From: Laguncularia racemosa
Lineage: Eukaryota; Streptophyta; Magnoliopsida; Myrtales; Combretaceae
Reading direction: 5' to 3'
Assembly (NCBI GenBank): GCA_037954665.1
Contig: JBBMOL010000376.1
Coordinates: 124,001-188,000 of the forward strand
Length of the DNA stretch: 64,000 bases
The notes beneath the pieces are model-generated. The model searched no databases and was not told the origin of the DNA. It was given only the letters and a program-made list of their open reading frames with translations. A program made the position numbers and the translations under genes. Shown piece after piece: positions 23,597 to 35,400 of this stretch. Positions within the stretch are counted from its first letter, which is position 1. Each line of letters begins with the position of its first letter.

Positions 23597-25167
23597 GACA
23601 TTTCTTACATAGATTAAAGTTTCTATCAGAATACAAAAGATAGAATAATCAAGATGATGCTTTTAATAACCTTTACGTTTGTGTAGATTTGTGAAAGATG
23701 TAGCAATAGAAATATCAACTAGCAATTAGGGGTATACATGAAACCGTATAATGGAAATGATGTATTTATCTTACTTTAGTTAGCAATAGATATGTCCATA
23801 GAAATAGATTTATTGTTATTGTAATTGTTAGGAATGAGATGATATAAGAAGAGTAGGATATAAGACTATTCTAGTACCTTATCTTATAAGGTATAGGTTC
23901 TTAAATTTTGAAACCAAAATCCATCTTATAGCACCTTAAAAGTACCTTAGAATCTATACCATGTAAAACCTATAAGTGAGGTACCCTAGGGAAGTTGTAA
24001 ATTTTTTCTTTTTTTCCTATAAATTTTAAGTTTATGTGATACTAAAAAAGTAATTTATATATGATACTACAAGCATTATTTTATATATAAAATCTATGGA
24101 ACTTGCAACAAAAATTGTGAAATTAAAAAGAGTAATTTTTTTCTACCATCATTATTTCAAGTTTATATGATCTTATTACTTAACAAATGGGAACGAATAG
24201 AAAATCTAAAGTAAAAGAGGTGGTATTATAAGATCACCTTACATATCATAAAGTATAGGTTCTAGGGTAGGTAATAAGAAGATCTCATACTCATACATTT
24301 TCTTGTGCAACCAAGTTCTAGAAAATCAATACTTGGAACCTATCTTGTGATCCTTGATACCCACTCTGAACCAACTTGGTCGAGTAGGGAATAGGTTAAT
24401 ATCCTATATTACTCACTCCTGGTAATTTTAGTGTATCTTATATATATGTAAGTGTTTGTTAAATAGAAAAAGAACTTTAAGTTTTCTTTTTTTCTTTTTT
24501 TCCCTCTCCTAAAAATGATTATGGGTGCTTGATGCACTTCGTAAGAAAATAAAAACATGAACTTTACCATTTTATTTGTGCATCATATTAATAAACAATT
24601 TTTAAAGTTGAAATTATTACATAAAACATGTGTACGTTTGATCATCAACAAATCAATTAAAAAAGATTAGCATCATATAAATTTAGGTAATATTATTTCT
24701 TTGGTAATATTAAAAAAATTTTATCATTTCCAACATAAATTATTAAACAATCTATTTTTCAGTTATCCTTATTCTTTTTCATAAAATTAAATCTAAAAGC
24801 ATTTAATGTTTCCATTTGCTAATGCTTTATGCAATAAGATCAAAATATTTGTAGCATTAATAATATAACTATATCAGCACTTGTGTAAAAAGTATTAAGG
24901 AATAACATGTTAAGAGAAATTTATTTAGTTAACTACTATAAGTTTTTGATGAATCAAACTTAATTTTACTTATAGTTGTGAAAAAAAGGAATTAAAAAAA
25001 TGGCAAAAAGAGAATGAAAATTAGTTCCCAAGAGATACACTTACAAGATTTTTCTTTTTTCATAGCAATTTTACTATTCACGTAGCATAACAATAAATGT
25101 AACTTACAAAAAAAAAAAATGGCCCCAATAACAATTGAATCATAAAGTCAAATTTTTAGAGAGAATA
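23597..25167. repeat. Segmental duplication, copy I (left part)
   Basis: This non-coding AT-rich DNA matches 48084-49120 in the same order. Shared blocks include TTCTTACATAGATTAAAGTTTCT at its start (given here only as a landmark of the first 25 bases), TAGCAATAGAAAT, GATTAGCATCATATAAAT, AGAGAAATTTATTTAGTTAACTA and AACAATAAATGTAACT. It lacks a match for 23831-24419, which appears to be an insertion. The duplication continues after element C at 31996. Confidence 0.8.
23831..24419. mobile_element. Candidate MITE inserted in duplication copy I
   Basis: This 589-bp stretch is missing from copy II of the duplication. Its left end (GGAATGAGATGATAT) and the complement of its right end (GGAGTGAGTAATATAGG) form imperfect inverted repeats. 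There is no coding potential. A clear TSD was not found, so the exact ends and superfamily are uncertain. Confidence 0.4.
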
Positions 25168-25956
25168 TGTTATGGAAGAGCCACTGTCCCAAGTTCAAGG
25201 GCTGAATCGAGAAGAAAGTCAAGTGGCTAAAGCTGAAGTTCAAAGGGATTCAAGTCTAATAAGCTTACCTCAAGGACCAATCACAAGATCCCGAGCTAAG
25301 AAGCTGCAACAAATCCTAATTTCTCATGTATAGGGTTTGGTAAACATCACAAGTGAGAAGCTTCAAGAAATCCAAAGCTTCGGGGCAAGGGACGATCAAA
25401 GGGAACTTAATGTGATGGAAATTAAATGGGAAGAACTGATCCAGGATCAAGGCTGCCGGCCTTGAAGCCGGTTTTGAAAGGAGCTCCAAACCTGCAACTG
25501 TACGCCGCCATGAATGCCGCCGGCCTTTACATATATGCTGCCGGCCTTGACAGTCGGCCATCTTTTAATTACGTTGTATTTTTCCTTATTCCGGGAATTA
25601 CGATGTATTGCTTAGATGTCTTCCTATTTACACCGAGATAAGACGATGTCAAGACAGTTTTTTTTTTTTGTCATCTTTGAAATACCAGAAAGCTTGTCAC
25701 TTCAATTCCTTGCGTTCTTGATTGAATGCATGCTAAGAAACTTTCAGGAGAGAGTTGATCGATCTTTTCCTGTGGAGAGTTTCGAGGTTAGGGCTTGATT
25801 AGTTCTAGCTTGTTCATCGATCCGTCTAAGAAAACCTAAATCTAAACTATCTTAGGGTTTGATTCCAATTAGATCCGTGGGTTTTCGTGTTGTTGTTGTG
25901 GGGGTCCGTAATAGCCAAAGGGGTTCTCAAGCGCAACTGCGGTGGTTCCGGTATCA
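25168..25956 (+). repeat. 5' LTR of element C
   Basis: It matches 31220-31995 closely. It contains a GC-rich GCCGGC/GCCGCC cluster at about 25443-25560. The end GGTATCA is followed after two bases by the primer-binding site. No convincing TATA box was found. Confidence 0.93.
25443..25560. repeat. GCCGGC/GCCGCC cluster in element C LTR
   Basis: It includes GGCTGCCGGCCTTGAAGCC, two GCCGCC boxes (near 25504 and 25516) and further GCCGGCCTT copies. The corresponding stretch in the 3' LTR is about 31502-31610, where one TGCCGGCC unit has been lost. Confidence 0.8.
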
Positions 25957-25958
25957 TT

Positions 25959-25969
25959 TGGTATCAGAG
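25959..25969 (+). other. Primer-binding site (initiator Met tRNA), element C
   Basis: TGGTATCAGAG is followed by T where the tRNA complement has C, so 11 bases match. It begins two bases after the LTR end. Confidence 0.9.
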
Positions 25970-26516
25970 TTTTGGCTCTAGATCAGGTTATATCTTTCAT
26001 TGATCTTTGTTCAATTTTTAATTTTATCTTCGTTTAATATATAAAGTTGTGTTCGTTACATGTTCTATTGTGTTTCTCTCATCAAGTTGTGACCTTTCCA
26101 TCATTCTAGGGTTTGTCCGTCAAGTTAGAGAAGAGAAATTCGTATTAAAAAAAAAAGAAAAAAGAGAGATATATATATATTGATTAATTGATAGGGTTCT
26201 TGAATTTGTGGTTTTTGTTGGATCCTAACTTTGTGAAAACACTAAATACTCCAGAATTATCGTGTAAATTCATCAAGGGATATTGGGAAACACTAATTGT
26301 GTCTGTGTCATACACTTCTCTTTTGATTATTTATAGGTGTGATTTGATTAAGAACATCGAGGAGCAAGCTTGAGAGGTGTGAGGAACACCTGTGAGACCT
26401 GATTCGATTATGTGACACACGAGAGTACAACTCCATCAGTTGAGTGTAAACACGAGAGGGAGTGCTTGTTAGGAAACTGAAATTTTAATTAACGTTTGTT
26501 AGTTTTGCAGGATAAG
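25970..26516 (+). other. Element C leader with conserved motif and acceptor-like site
   Basis: The non-coding leader contains AAACACGAGAGGGAGTG at 26448-26464. The sequence AACGTTTGTTAGTTTTGCAG ends at 26510, six bases before the gag ATG at 26517. It resembles a 3' splice site. Confidence 0.6.
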
Positions 26517-27908
26517 ATGTTTGGTAAAGGTGTTGGTGTGAGTATGGAAGAGGGAACTGTGGATGAGAAACTGTTGAAGAAGGCTCAACAATCAGAGTTT
26601 AGGTGTTTGACTAAAGCATTGATAAAGATGAGAGAGTCTATAGAGCAAATGAACTTGAGGTTACAAGCAGTTGAAAATAGGGAGCCTAGTGCTAGAGAAG
26701 AGCATAGAGGAGGTAGGATTCCTATTCCACAGACAGTTGATGTGGCTGATGATAGTGACTATTCGGAGGAGGAGTATGAAGATAGTATAGTGTTGGATGT
26801 CAATAGGGGCCGAAGAGGTGGTAGGGGAATAGGAAGAGGAGTAAGAGCTGGTAGAGGAAGAGGAAGAACACATGAACATTACACTACTGGCAGAAGTAGA
26901 GGGAATGATGATTATGTAGATCGAGGATTGGGTGGAATTAAATTGGAACTTCCCATCTTTCATGGTAAGTCTGATCCAGAGGCTTATTTGCAGTGGGAGA
27001 AGAAGGTAGAGCTGAACTTTGATTGTCACCAATGTAGCGAGGAGAGAAAAGTGAAGTTGGTTGTAACCCAGTTTCAAGATTATGCTATCTCTTGGTGGGA
27101 TCAACTGGTGACCAACAGAAAGAGGAACATGGAGTATCCTACAGATAGTTGGCATGATCTTAAGGCTGTGATGAGAAAGCGCTTTGTTCCCAAGTACTAT
27201 CACTAGGAACTCATGCAAAGGTTGCAAATGTTGAGACAAGGTAGTAGGAGTGTGGAGGACTACTACAAAGAGATGGAGATGATCATGACCAGGGCTGATG
27301 TGGATGAGGAAGAGGAGGCCACCATGGCACGATTCTTGGTTGGTTTAAACAAAGAAATTGCTGATAGGGTAGAATTGCAACATTATGTGGAGTTGGAGGA
27401 TATGGTGCATCTAGCTATCAAAATTGAGAGACAACTCTAGGGCAGAGGTCCATACAGGTATGTTTCTAAACCTTCTTCCAGTTCTCATTCTACATGGAAG
27501 GGTTATGGAAAGTCTGATTTTAAGGGAAGTAAGCCTACTACTGATGTTGCAAAGGGGAAGGTAGTTAGGGTTTCACCTAAGAAACCTAAGGAGGCTGAAC
27601 CCAAAGGTAGGAACAGGGATATTAAATGTTGGAAGTGTCAGGGTGTAGGGCACATTAGCAAGGATTGCCCTAATAAGAGAACAATGGTGATAAGAAATGG
27701 AGAAATTGTGACAGATGATGAGGGAGATGATAATGAGAGTGTAGATGATGACATGCTCGAGCTGGAGGCTTGTAGTGATGCTGGTAGTGTTGAGGAGGCT
27801 GTGAGAGGTGACCTATTTGTAGCTAGGCGTACACTGAGTACCCAGCTAAAGGAGGATGGTCCTGAGGAACAGAGAGAGAATCTGTTTCATACTAGATGCC
27901 ATGTCTAG
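26517..27908 (+). pseudogene. gag: Element C gag (CRM type), interrupted by stops only
   Basis: Gag starts MFGKGVGVSMEEG. It has a predicted coiled coil at about residues 20-60, an Arg-Gly-rich stretch (GRRGGRGIGRGVRAGRGRGR, residues about 100-120), the Gag core near 26935-27190 and a CX2CX4HX4C knuckle (CWKCQGVGHISKDC) at 27627-27668. Stops are TAG at 27204-27206, 27438-27440 and 27906-27908, the last two where Gln is expected. No frameshift occurs within gag. The Arg-Gly region would suit RNA binding and is much stronger than in A or D. Confidence 0.87.
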
Positions 27909-30104
27909 GGAAAGGCATGTAGTGTGATTGTTGATGGAGGGAGTTGTACTAATGTGGTGAGTACACTCTTGGTTAACAGGTTGGGATTGCCTACTATACC
28001 ACATCCAAGGCCATACAAACTTCAGTGGCTTAGTGACTGTGGAGAGATTAAGGTGAACAGGCAAGTCCTCATTTCTTTTTCCATTGGCAAATACTGTGAT
28101 GAGGTGCTCTGTGATGTTGTTCCTATGCATGTTGGTGACATCTTGTTAGGTAGACCTTGGCAGTTTGATAGGAAAATCTTGCACGATGTATATCTCAACA
28201 GGTACTCTTTTACTAAGGATGGCAGGAAAACCATTTTGGCACCACTGTCTTCTAAAGAAGTGTATGAGGACCAATGTAAATTGGAGAGGCTGAGAGTGGA
28301 GGCTGAAAGCAAAGAGAAGGAGAATAGAAAGAGCACTTCAGAAGGAGAGAAAAACAAGAGTAAAAATCAAAAGAGTGGAAAAATTGAGAAGAGTGAAAAG
28401 AAAGAGGGGAGTGAAAAGCATGACAACAATCGGCCAGGAGAGAAAAAGAGTAAAAATGTGAGCTTTATTGCTAGGTCCGGTGAGGTTAGGAATGCTTTAA
28501 GTGCCAGTAGACCTATATTTGTACTTCTGTACAAAGGGGCTTGCTTGGCCACTAATGACGTTAACCATGTTTGCCTAGTGTGTTTTCTGATTTGTTGCAG
28601 GATTTTGGCGATGTATTTCCAGAGGAGTTGCCCAGTGGACTTCCACCAGTCAGGGGCATAGAGCATCAAATTGACTTCATTCCTGAAGTTGCCATTCCCA
28701 ACCGACTTGCATACAGAACGAATCCCAGTGAAGCCAAGGAGATCCAGAAACAAGTTAAAGAATTGCTTGAGAAAGGGTATGTAAGAGAGAGTCTAAGTCC
28801 CTGTTCAGTTCTTGTGATTCTAGTGCCTAAGAAGGATGGGACTTGGAGGATGTGTGTAGACTGCAGAGCCATCAACAAAATCACTGTAAAGTATTGTCAC
28901 CCTATTCCTAGGTTAGATGATATGTTAGATGAATTGTATGGTTCTTGCTTGTTTACAAAAATTGATCTGAAATCTGGATATTATCAGATACGCATGAAAG
29001 TAGGAGATGAATGGAAAACTGCATTTAAGACTAAATTTGGTTTGTATGAATGGCTTGTCATGCCTTTTGGTCTTACTAATGCACCTAGCACGTTTATGCG
29101 ACTGATGAATCATGTGTTGCGTGAGTACTTAGGTAAATTTGTTGTGGTATATTTTAATGATATCTTGATTTATTATAAGTCTTTAGATGATCATGTTATG
29201 CATTTGAGTTTGGTGTTAACAAAACTAAGAGAGGAAATGCTATTTGCAAATCTTAAGAAGTGTAGTTTCTACATGGATAGGGTTAATTTTCTAGGTTTTA
29301 TTGTGTCTAGTCAAGGAGTAGAGGTTGATGAAGAGAAGGTGAAAGCCATTAAGGAGTGGCCTAGACCTGAGACTGCTAGTGAGGTGAGGAGTTTTCATGG
29401 ACTTGCTGGTTTCTATAGGAGGTTCATTAGAGATTTTAGCACAATAGCTGCACCTTTGAATGAACTTGTGAAAAAGAATGTTAGTTTTACTTGGGGTGAT
29501 GCACAAGAACATGCTTTCAATGAACTTAAGAATAAATTGTGTAATGTACCATTGCTTGCTTTGCCTAATTTTGATAAAACTTTTGAGATTGAGTGTGATG
29601 CTAGTGGCATAGGGATTGGAGCTGTATTAATGCAGGATCACAGGCCACTAATGTATTTCAGTGAAAAATTGAGTGGGGCAGCATTGAAGTACCCAACATA
29701 TGATAAGGAGCTGTATGCCTTAGTACGCTCACCGCAGACTTGGCAACACTATCTATGGCCTAAAGAGTTTGTTATACACACAGACCATCAGAGCCTGAAA
29801 CATCAAAAAGGCCAAGATAAGCTGAAAAGGAGACATGCCAAATGGGTGGAATTCATTGAGACCTTCCCTTATGTGATCAGGTACAAGCAGGGTAAGGAGA
29901 ACATTGTTGCTGATGCGCTGTCAAGAAGGTACACTTTACTTAACTCTCTTAGTACATCTTTGTTAGGATTTGAATTGGTGAAGGAGCTGTACCCACATGA
30001 TGTTGATTTTTCTGAGATTTTTGCTGCTTGTATTGACGGGAATGGGATGAATGAATATTATGTGTCTGATGGATTCTTGTTCAAGAAAAGTAAGTTGTGT
30101 ATTC
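27909..30104 (+). pseudogene. pol: Element C protease, RT and RNase H; catalytic RT aspartate lost
   Basis: The protease box is IVDGGSC near 27930. A frameshift near 28570-28610 moves the reading into another frame, which then runs to 30232. RT contains RLDDMLDELYG and KIDLKSGYYQIRM, but the catalytic box reads YFND (29150-29161) instead of YFDD, a single G-to-A change that should abolish polymerase activity. RNase H follows with IECDASGIGIG, YDKELYALV and HTDHQSLKH. A Lys-Glu-Ser-rich linker (about 28290-28470) separates protease from RT, as in element A. Confidence 0.9.
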
Positions 30105-31385
30105 CTAGAGGTTCTGTGAGGGAATTACTAGTTAAGGAAGCACATGGAGGGGGCTTAATGGGGCATTTTGGGGTAGACAAGACCTATGATATGTTGACTC
30201 AACATTTTTTTTTAGCCTGGCATGAGACATGATGTGCATAAAGTTTGTCAACACTGTATCACATGTAGGGAGGCAAAATCTAAACTGAAACCACATGGAC
30301 TGTATACACCACTGCCTGTTCCTGATGAACCTTAGACTATTGTGTCTATGGATTTTGTGCTTGGGTTACCTAGGACTAGGAAGGGTAGTGATAGCATCTT
30401 TGTTGTGGTTGATAGGTTTAGTAAAATGGCTCATTTCATTCCTTGTCATAAAACTGATGATTCTATACACATTGCTGATTTGTTCTTTAGAGAGGTAGTG
30501 CGTCTGCATGGCATACCTAGGAGCATTGTTAGTGATCGGGATGTAAAATTTTTGAGTCATTTTTTGAGAGTATTGTGGGGAAAGTTAGGAACTAAACTGA
30601 TGTTTTTGACTACCTGTCACCCACAAACTGATGGGCAAACTGAGGTGGTTAACATGACTTTAATTTAGTTGTTGTGGGCAATCATAGAGAAGAACATTAG
30701 GACTTGGGAGGATTGCCTACCATTTATGGAGTTTGCATATAATAGGGCTGTACATAGCACTACTCATTATTCACCATTTGATATTGTGTATGGTTTTAAT
30801 CCACTGACTCCTATTGATTTATTGCCATTGCCACCTAACAAGTTTGTGAGTTTTGATGCGGATTCCAAGGTAGATTTCGTGAGAAAGCTACATGCACAGG
30901 TAAAGAGTAGGATTGAGAAACAAAATGCCAAAGTAGCTTCAAGGGTGAACAAGGGCAGGAGACCCATGATTTTTTAGCCTGGAGATTGGGTTTGGGTGCA
31001 TTTTCGCAAGGAGAGGTTTCCATTACAGAGGAAATCCAAGTTGAACCCTAGGGGCGATGGTCCATTTCAGATACTTGAGAGAATCAATGACAATGCCTAC
31101 AAAGTTGACTTACCAAGTGAGTATAATGTTAGTGCCACTTTTAATGTCGTTGACCTGAGTCCTTTTGATGTAGGTGATGCTTTTGATTCGAGGACAAATC
31201 CTTTTGAGGAGAGGGGGAATGTTATGGAAGAGTCACTATCCCAAGTTCAAGGGCTGAATCAAGAAGAAAGTCAAGTGGCTGAAGCTGAAGTTCAAAGGGA
31301 TTCAAGTCCAATAAGCCTACCTCAAGGACTAATCACAAGATCCCAACCTAAGAAGCTGCAACAAATCATAATTTCTCATGTATAG
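30105..31385 (+). pseudogene. pol: Element C integrase with tail in the 3' LTR
   Basis: The HHCC domain begins HGGGLMGHFGVDKT. One extra T in the run at 30205-30213, together with a Trp codon changed to TAG, shifts the frame. The rest (CQHCITCREAKS, MDFVLGLP, SDRDVKF, MEFAYN) continues in the original frame. TAG at 30666-30668 and 30975-30977 fall where Gln is expected. The GPF module is at about 31048-31062. The frame passes the LTR start at 31220 and ends at 31385 with LITRSQPKKLQQ, comparable to the tail of A. Confidence 0.88.
31206..31219 (+). other. Polypurine tract, element C
   Basis: GAGGAGAGGGGGAA ends exactly at the 3' LTR start. Confidence 0.9.
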
Positions 31386-31995
31386 GGTTTGGTAAACATC
31401 ACAAGTGAGAAGCTTCAAGGAATCCAAAGCTTTGGGGCAAGGGACGATCAAAAGGAACTTAATGTGATGGAAATTAAATGGGAAGAACTGGTCCAGGATC
31501 AAGGCTACTGGCCTTGAAGCCGGTTTTGAAAGGAGCTCCAAACCTGCAACTATATGCCGCTATGAACGCCGCCGGCCTTGAGTCGGCCTTGACAGCCGAC
31601 CATCTTTTAATTACGTTGTATTTTTCCTTATTCCGGGAATTACGATATATTGCTTAGATGTCTTCCTATTAATACCGAGATAAGACGATGTAGAGATAGT
31701 TTTTTTTTGTCATCTTTGAAATACCAGAAAGCTTGTCGCTTCAACTCCTTGCGTTCTTGATTGAATGCATGCTAAGAAAATTTCAGGAGAGAGTTGATCG
31801 ATCTTTTCCTATGGAGAGTTTCGAGTTAGGGCTTGATTAGTTCTAGCTTGTTCATCGATCCGTCTAAGAAAACCTAAATCTAAACTATCTTAGGGTTTGA
31901 TTCCAATTAGATCTGTAGGTTTTCGTGTTGTTGTTGTGGGGGTCCGTAATAGCCAAAGGGTTTTCTCAAGTGCAACTGCGGTGGTTCCGGTATCA
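31220..31995 (+). repeat. 3' LTR of element C
   Basis: It begins TGTTATGGAAGAG, ends CCGGTATCA and is followed by TSD GAATA. The first 166 bases are also coding. Confidence 0.93.
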
Positions 31996-32119
31996 GAATA
32001 ATTTTAAGAAATTTAGGAAGGTAGAAGAATAGACTATAGACATGATCATTTAGTGCTTATAAAGGACGTCGATACTATTTTATGGTACAACATAGTATGC
32101 CTATTCATAAGCTTGTTTA
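31996..32119. repeat. Segmental duplication copy I, part between element C and the virus
   Basis: The sequence AATTTAGGAAGGTAGAAGAATAGA and what follows matches 49130-49190 (AATTTAGGAAGCTAGAAGAATAGA is the counterpart landmark). Homology fades near 32110 where the viral insertion begins. Confidence 0.65.
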
Positions 32120-32415
32120 AGAGCCTAAATATTATATATATATAGTTAGTTAGTTTAAATATTTTTATTTTAAGACCTGAACGTTGAATTCCTTTGTGGA
32201 AAACTTCGACATCTGTGTATTTCAGCAGAAAGAATCCATTAGTGGAAAGGTGATCTAAGCTTGAGTAGTAGTGGTTTTAACGTGTAAGTTACATAAAGCC
32301 CGACAGAGAGAAAAGGGTAGCGCAGTGTTTCTAGGGCGAACCTCAAGTGTTAAAAGCCTATGCATTTTTACAGAAATCACTTATGAAGAAGAACATTTAG
32401 GTGTTCTAACTTAAA

Positions 32416-35400
32416 ATGAATTTATTTAGTCGAACTATGTCGTCTTCTAGCTCGGTTCCAGAAGAGGAACTTGAGGGCATAGATGTTAACAATAGAGATG
32501 AAATTAGAATCATAAATTTCAATGAAGCCATAGATAACTGGAAAATTCCTAAGTTATCCTACGACCAAATATACCAAATGGCCAAATGGAAAATTTTTGG
32601 CAAAAATGATTATGTCATATCCATAGAAGAGAGAGACATTCCTGTGTCTGATGGATTGACAACAATTGAATTAATGAACTGTAACTCCATTCGAAAATAT
32701 GGACAAGAATGGAATTACATGCACATAGGTCTAATCCAAGTAGGGGCAAAACCTCTTACAAAACTAGGATTAGATACCTCTATCCTAATGGTCCTTAGGG
32801 ATGCAAGAGAATTAGAATATGAACGATCGATCCATGCATCGATTGAAACCAGTCTCAGTACTGGTCTAGTCCAGTTTGAATGTCATCCAAATGTCACCTT
32901 AGGTCTTAGGGATCAAACCATAATGAAATCCCTAGTCTTTCAAATTAAAACCCATAATTACAAAATGATTCCAGGTGCACTACCCATGGCAGTCATCTAT
33001 AGAATCTATTTTAAACTATTGAAAATAGCCTTCGGATCAAAAGCATACAAAATTGACAAGAAAGGTCAAATGCTTCTGATTCAAACAGATCTAACTAGAT
33101 CTAATGTGAATATCCCTAAGATAATCAAATGGGATCAGGTAAGCCTGCCTAACCACTGGGAAATAGAAAACCCTATTCCCTAGAAATCTTTCAATGATGC
33201 TGAACCATCTAATGTTGTTCAACATCCAGATGGTAAGGTTACACTTCAATTCTCTAGGAGATCTTTTGAGAATCTTAGAAGTTCAATGTCCTTAAGATCA
33301 TCAAGAAGGTCAGTGGATCTGTCCAAGATTAATGAACTAAAAAATGTCCAGGTTAGTCCTAAAAAGACTAATCCTACAATTTCCGGTTTAGTTAACAAAC
33401 CTTCAGGGTTAACTCAACCAATCTATCACGATGACCCAGAATGGGAAGAACCAATTGCGTCAAAATTAGGAGATTCTGAGCTTATTGTCATAGAAAAACC
33501 CTTCGAACCAGATAGGTTATTTCTAAAGAATGATTTCAATTCTTCTAAAAATAAGAAGAAAAGTGAATGGTATTTTAAAACTTTTGATAAGTTTAAAATA
33601 CAAATTAAAAATGATTATTATAACTTTATGGAAGAAATTGGTTCTCAGATTTTATTCTTCGACTAGTTAGAAGAATATCATTTGAAACCTAAAATGGTTA
33701 ATACAGTCAATACAACTGTACAATGGAGATTAAGTGATAGTAGCGTGGTTGAATCCACTCATTCACCACTTAGTAATATCTGGTATTCCCACAAGGAAAC
33801 CGAAATTAAACTAGCTCCCTTTAAGAAAGCAGATGAATCTGAGGGAACTGGTATTAAGAAAATTATTGACCAGAACAATTTTACTAATAAAAATCTTCAT
33901 ACAATATGTCAACAATTAGACCTTATTGAAGATGTAATTAGTAAACCACAGGTCAATAATAATGAAAATGTTAAGGTTGAAAAGAAACCACTTTTCAAAC
34001 CTTTTGAAATGATAAATCCCAGTAATGAATTTCTTCAAGCAATATAAGAAAAGAAGAAATTATTAAAGGGAAAAATGAAAATGGAATCAGTGGAATCTTT
34101 TAAATTAGATACTCCCAAATTTAGGAATCTAATTATTGAAGATACTCCATCTGAGAAAATTAATGTTTTAAGTGAAAACAATGATTCTAATCTAGATGAT
34201 TTATTAGAAGACTTAAGTCTTGATAATTCTAAAGGTTTAGAAATCAATAAGATTACTTGGAAAGAACCTCAAAAATTATATTATCAGTGAGCTTCACCTC
34301 CTAATATTATGTTAAAGGAAAAACCAAGTAATTATCAAAACAAATATTCTGCAGGAACCACCTATGAATGGAACATAGATGGAGCCTCAGAACAAATGAT
34401 TTTAAATGTTCTAAATCAGATGATCATGTTCGTGAATACTAACAGAAGTATTCAGGGCATATCTGATTTCCAAATAGCTGTACTTTTAATTTCTGGTTTT
34501 ACTGGACAATTAAAATGATGGTGGGACAACTATCTCACTGAAGAACAACGAATGAATATTTTAACTTTAGTTAAAAAGAATGAATTTGGAGTTAAAATAC
34601 TTAATAAATCAAATGAACCAATTCAAGATGTTGTTAATACATTAATGTTTTGTATTAGTCAACATTTCATAGGAGATCATTCTCATATCAGAGATAAGAA
34701 TTTAGATCTTCTATCCAATATGAAATGTAAGTCTTTGGGCGAATTCTGCCAATACAAAGACATATTCCTCCAAAGGGTATTGATGCGAGACGATTGCAAT
34801 CAATCCTTTTGGAAAGAGAAATTCTTAGTCGGTTTACCCAATCTCATAGGTGAACAGGTTAGAACTAAAATCTGTGAGGAATTCAATGGAGAAATTCCTT
34901 ACAACAATTTATCCTATGGAGAGTTAACATCTTATGTTTATAAGATAGGAACTCAAATGTGTAACACAATTCGGTTGCAGAAGCAACTAAGAAAAGAAAA
35001 AGAAATGAAAAGGCAAAGCTTTGGAGAATTCTGTCAACAGTATGATCCATCCTTTGTCTTTGACAATTCTAAATGCATAGATTGTAAAAGAAAATCTGAC
35101 AATGAAAAATTTGAGAAGAAATATTCTAAAAAGAAGAAGAAAAAGCTTTTTAGATGTTTCAAATGTAAAAAACTTGGTCACACTGCCGACAAATGTAAAA
35201 TCGGTAAAAAACTTGACCAATTAAATCTTAATGAATTCCAAATGGAAGAAATCTTAGAATTATTTACAAACTTAGGATATTCTTCACCCGAACCGTCTTC
35301 TTCAACAGAGGAAGAAGGAATTCAATGTAATGATATTGATTGCTCTTCAGAAGAAGAATCAATTAATGTCCTAACTAAGGAAGAAGAAGAATTTCTTCTT

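Larger units (their letters stand above)
25168..31995 (+). mobile_element. CRM-type chromovirus C (complete structure, 6.8 kb)
   Basis: LTRs at 25168-25956 and 31220-31995 flank gag-pol, with a perfect TSD GAATA at 25163-25167 and 31996-32000. LTRs start TGTTATGGAAGAG and end GGTATCA. Protein signatures match elements A and D, but the LTRs are unrelated by eye to A's apart from the tail-coding part. It inserted into duplication copy I; the empty site is visible near 49118. Confidence 0.93.
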
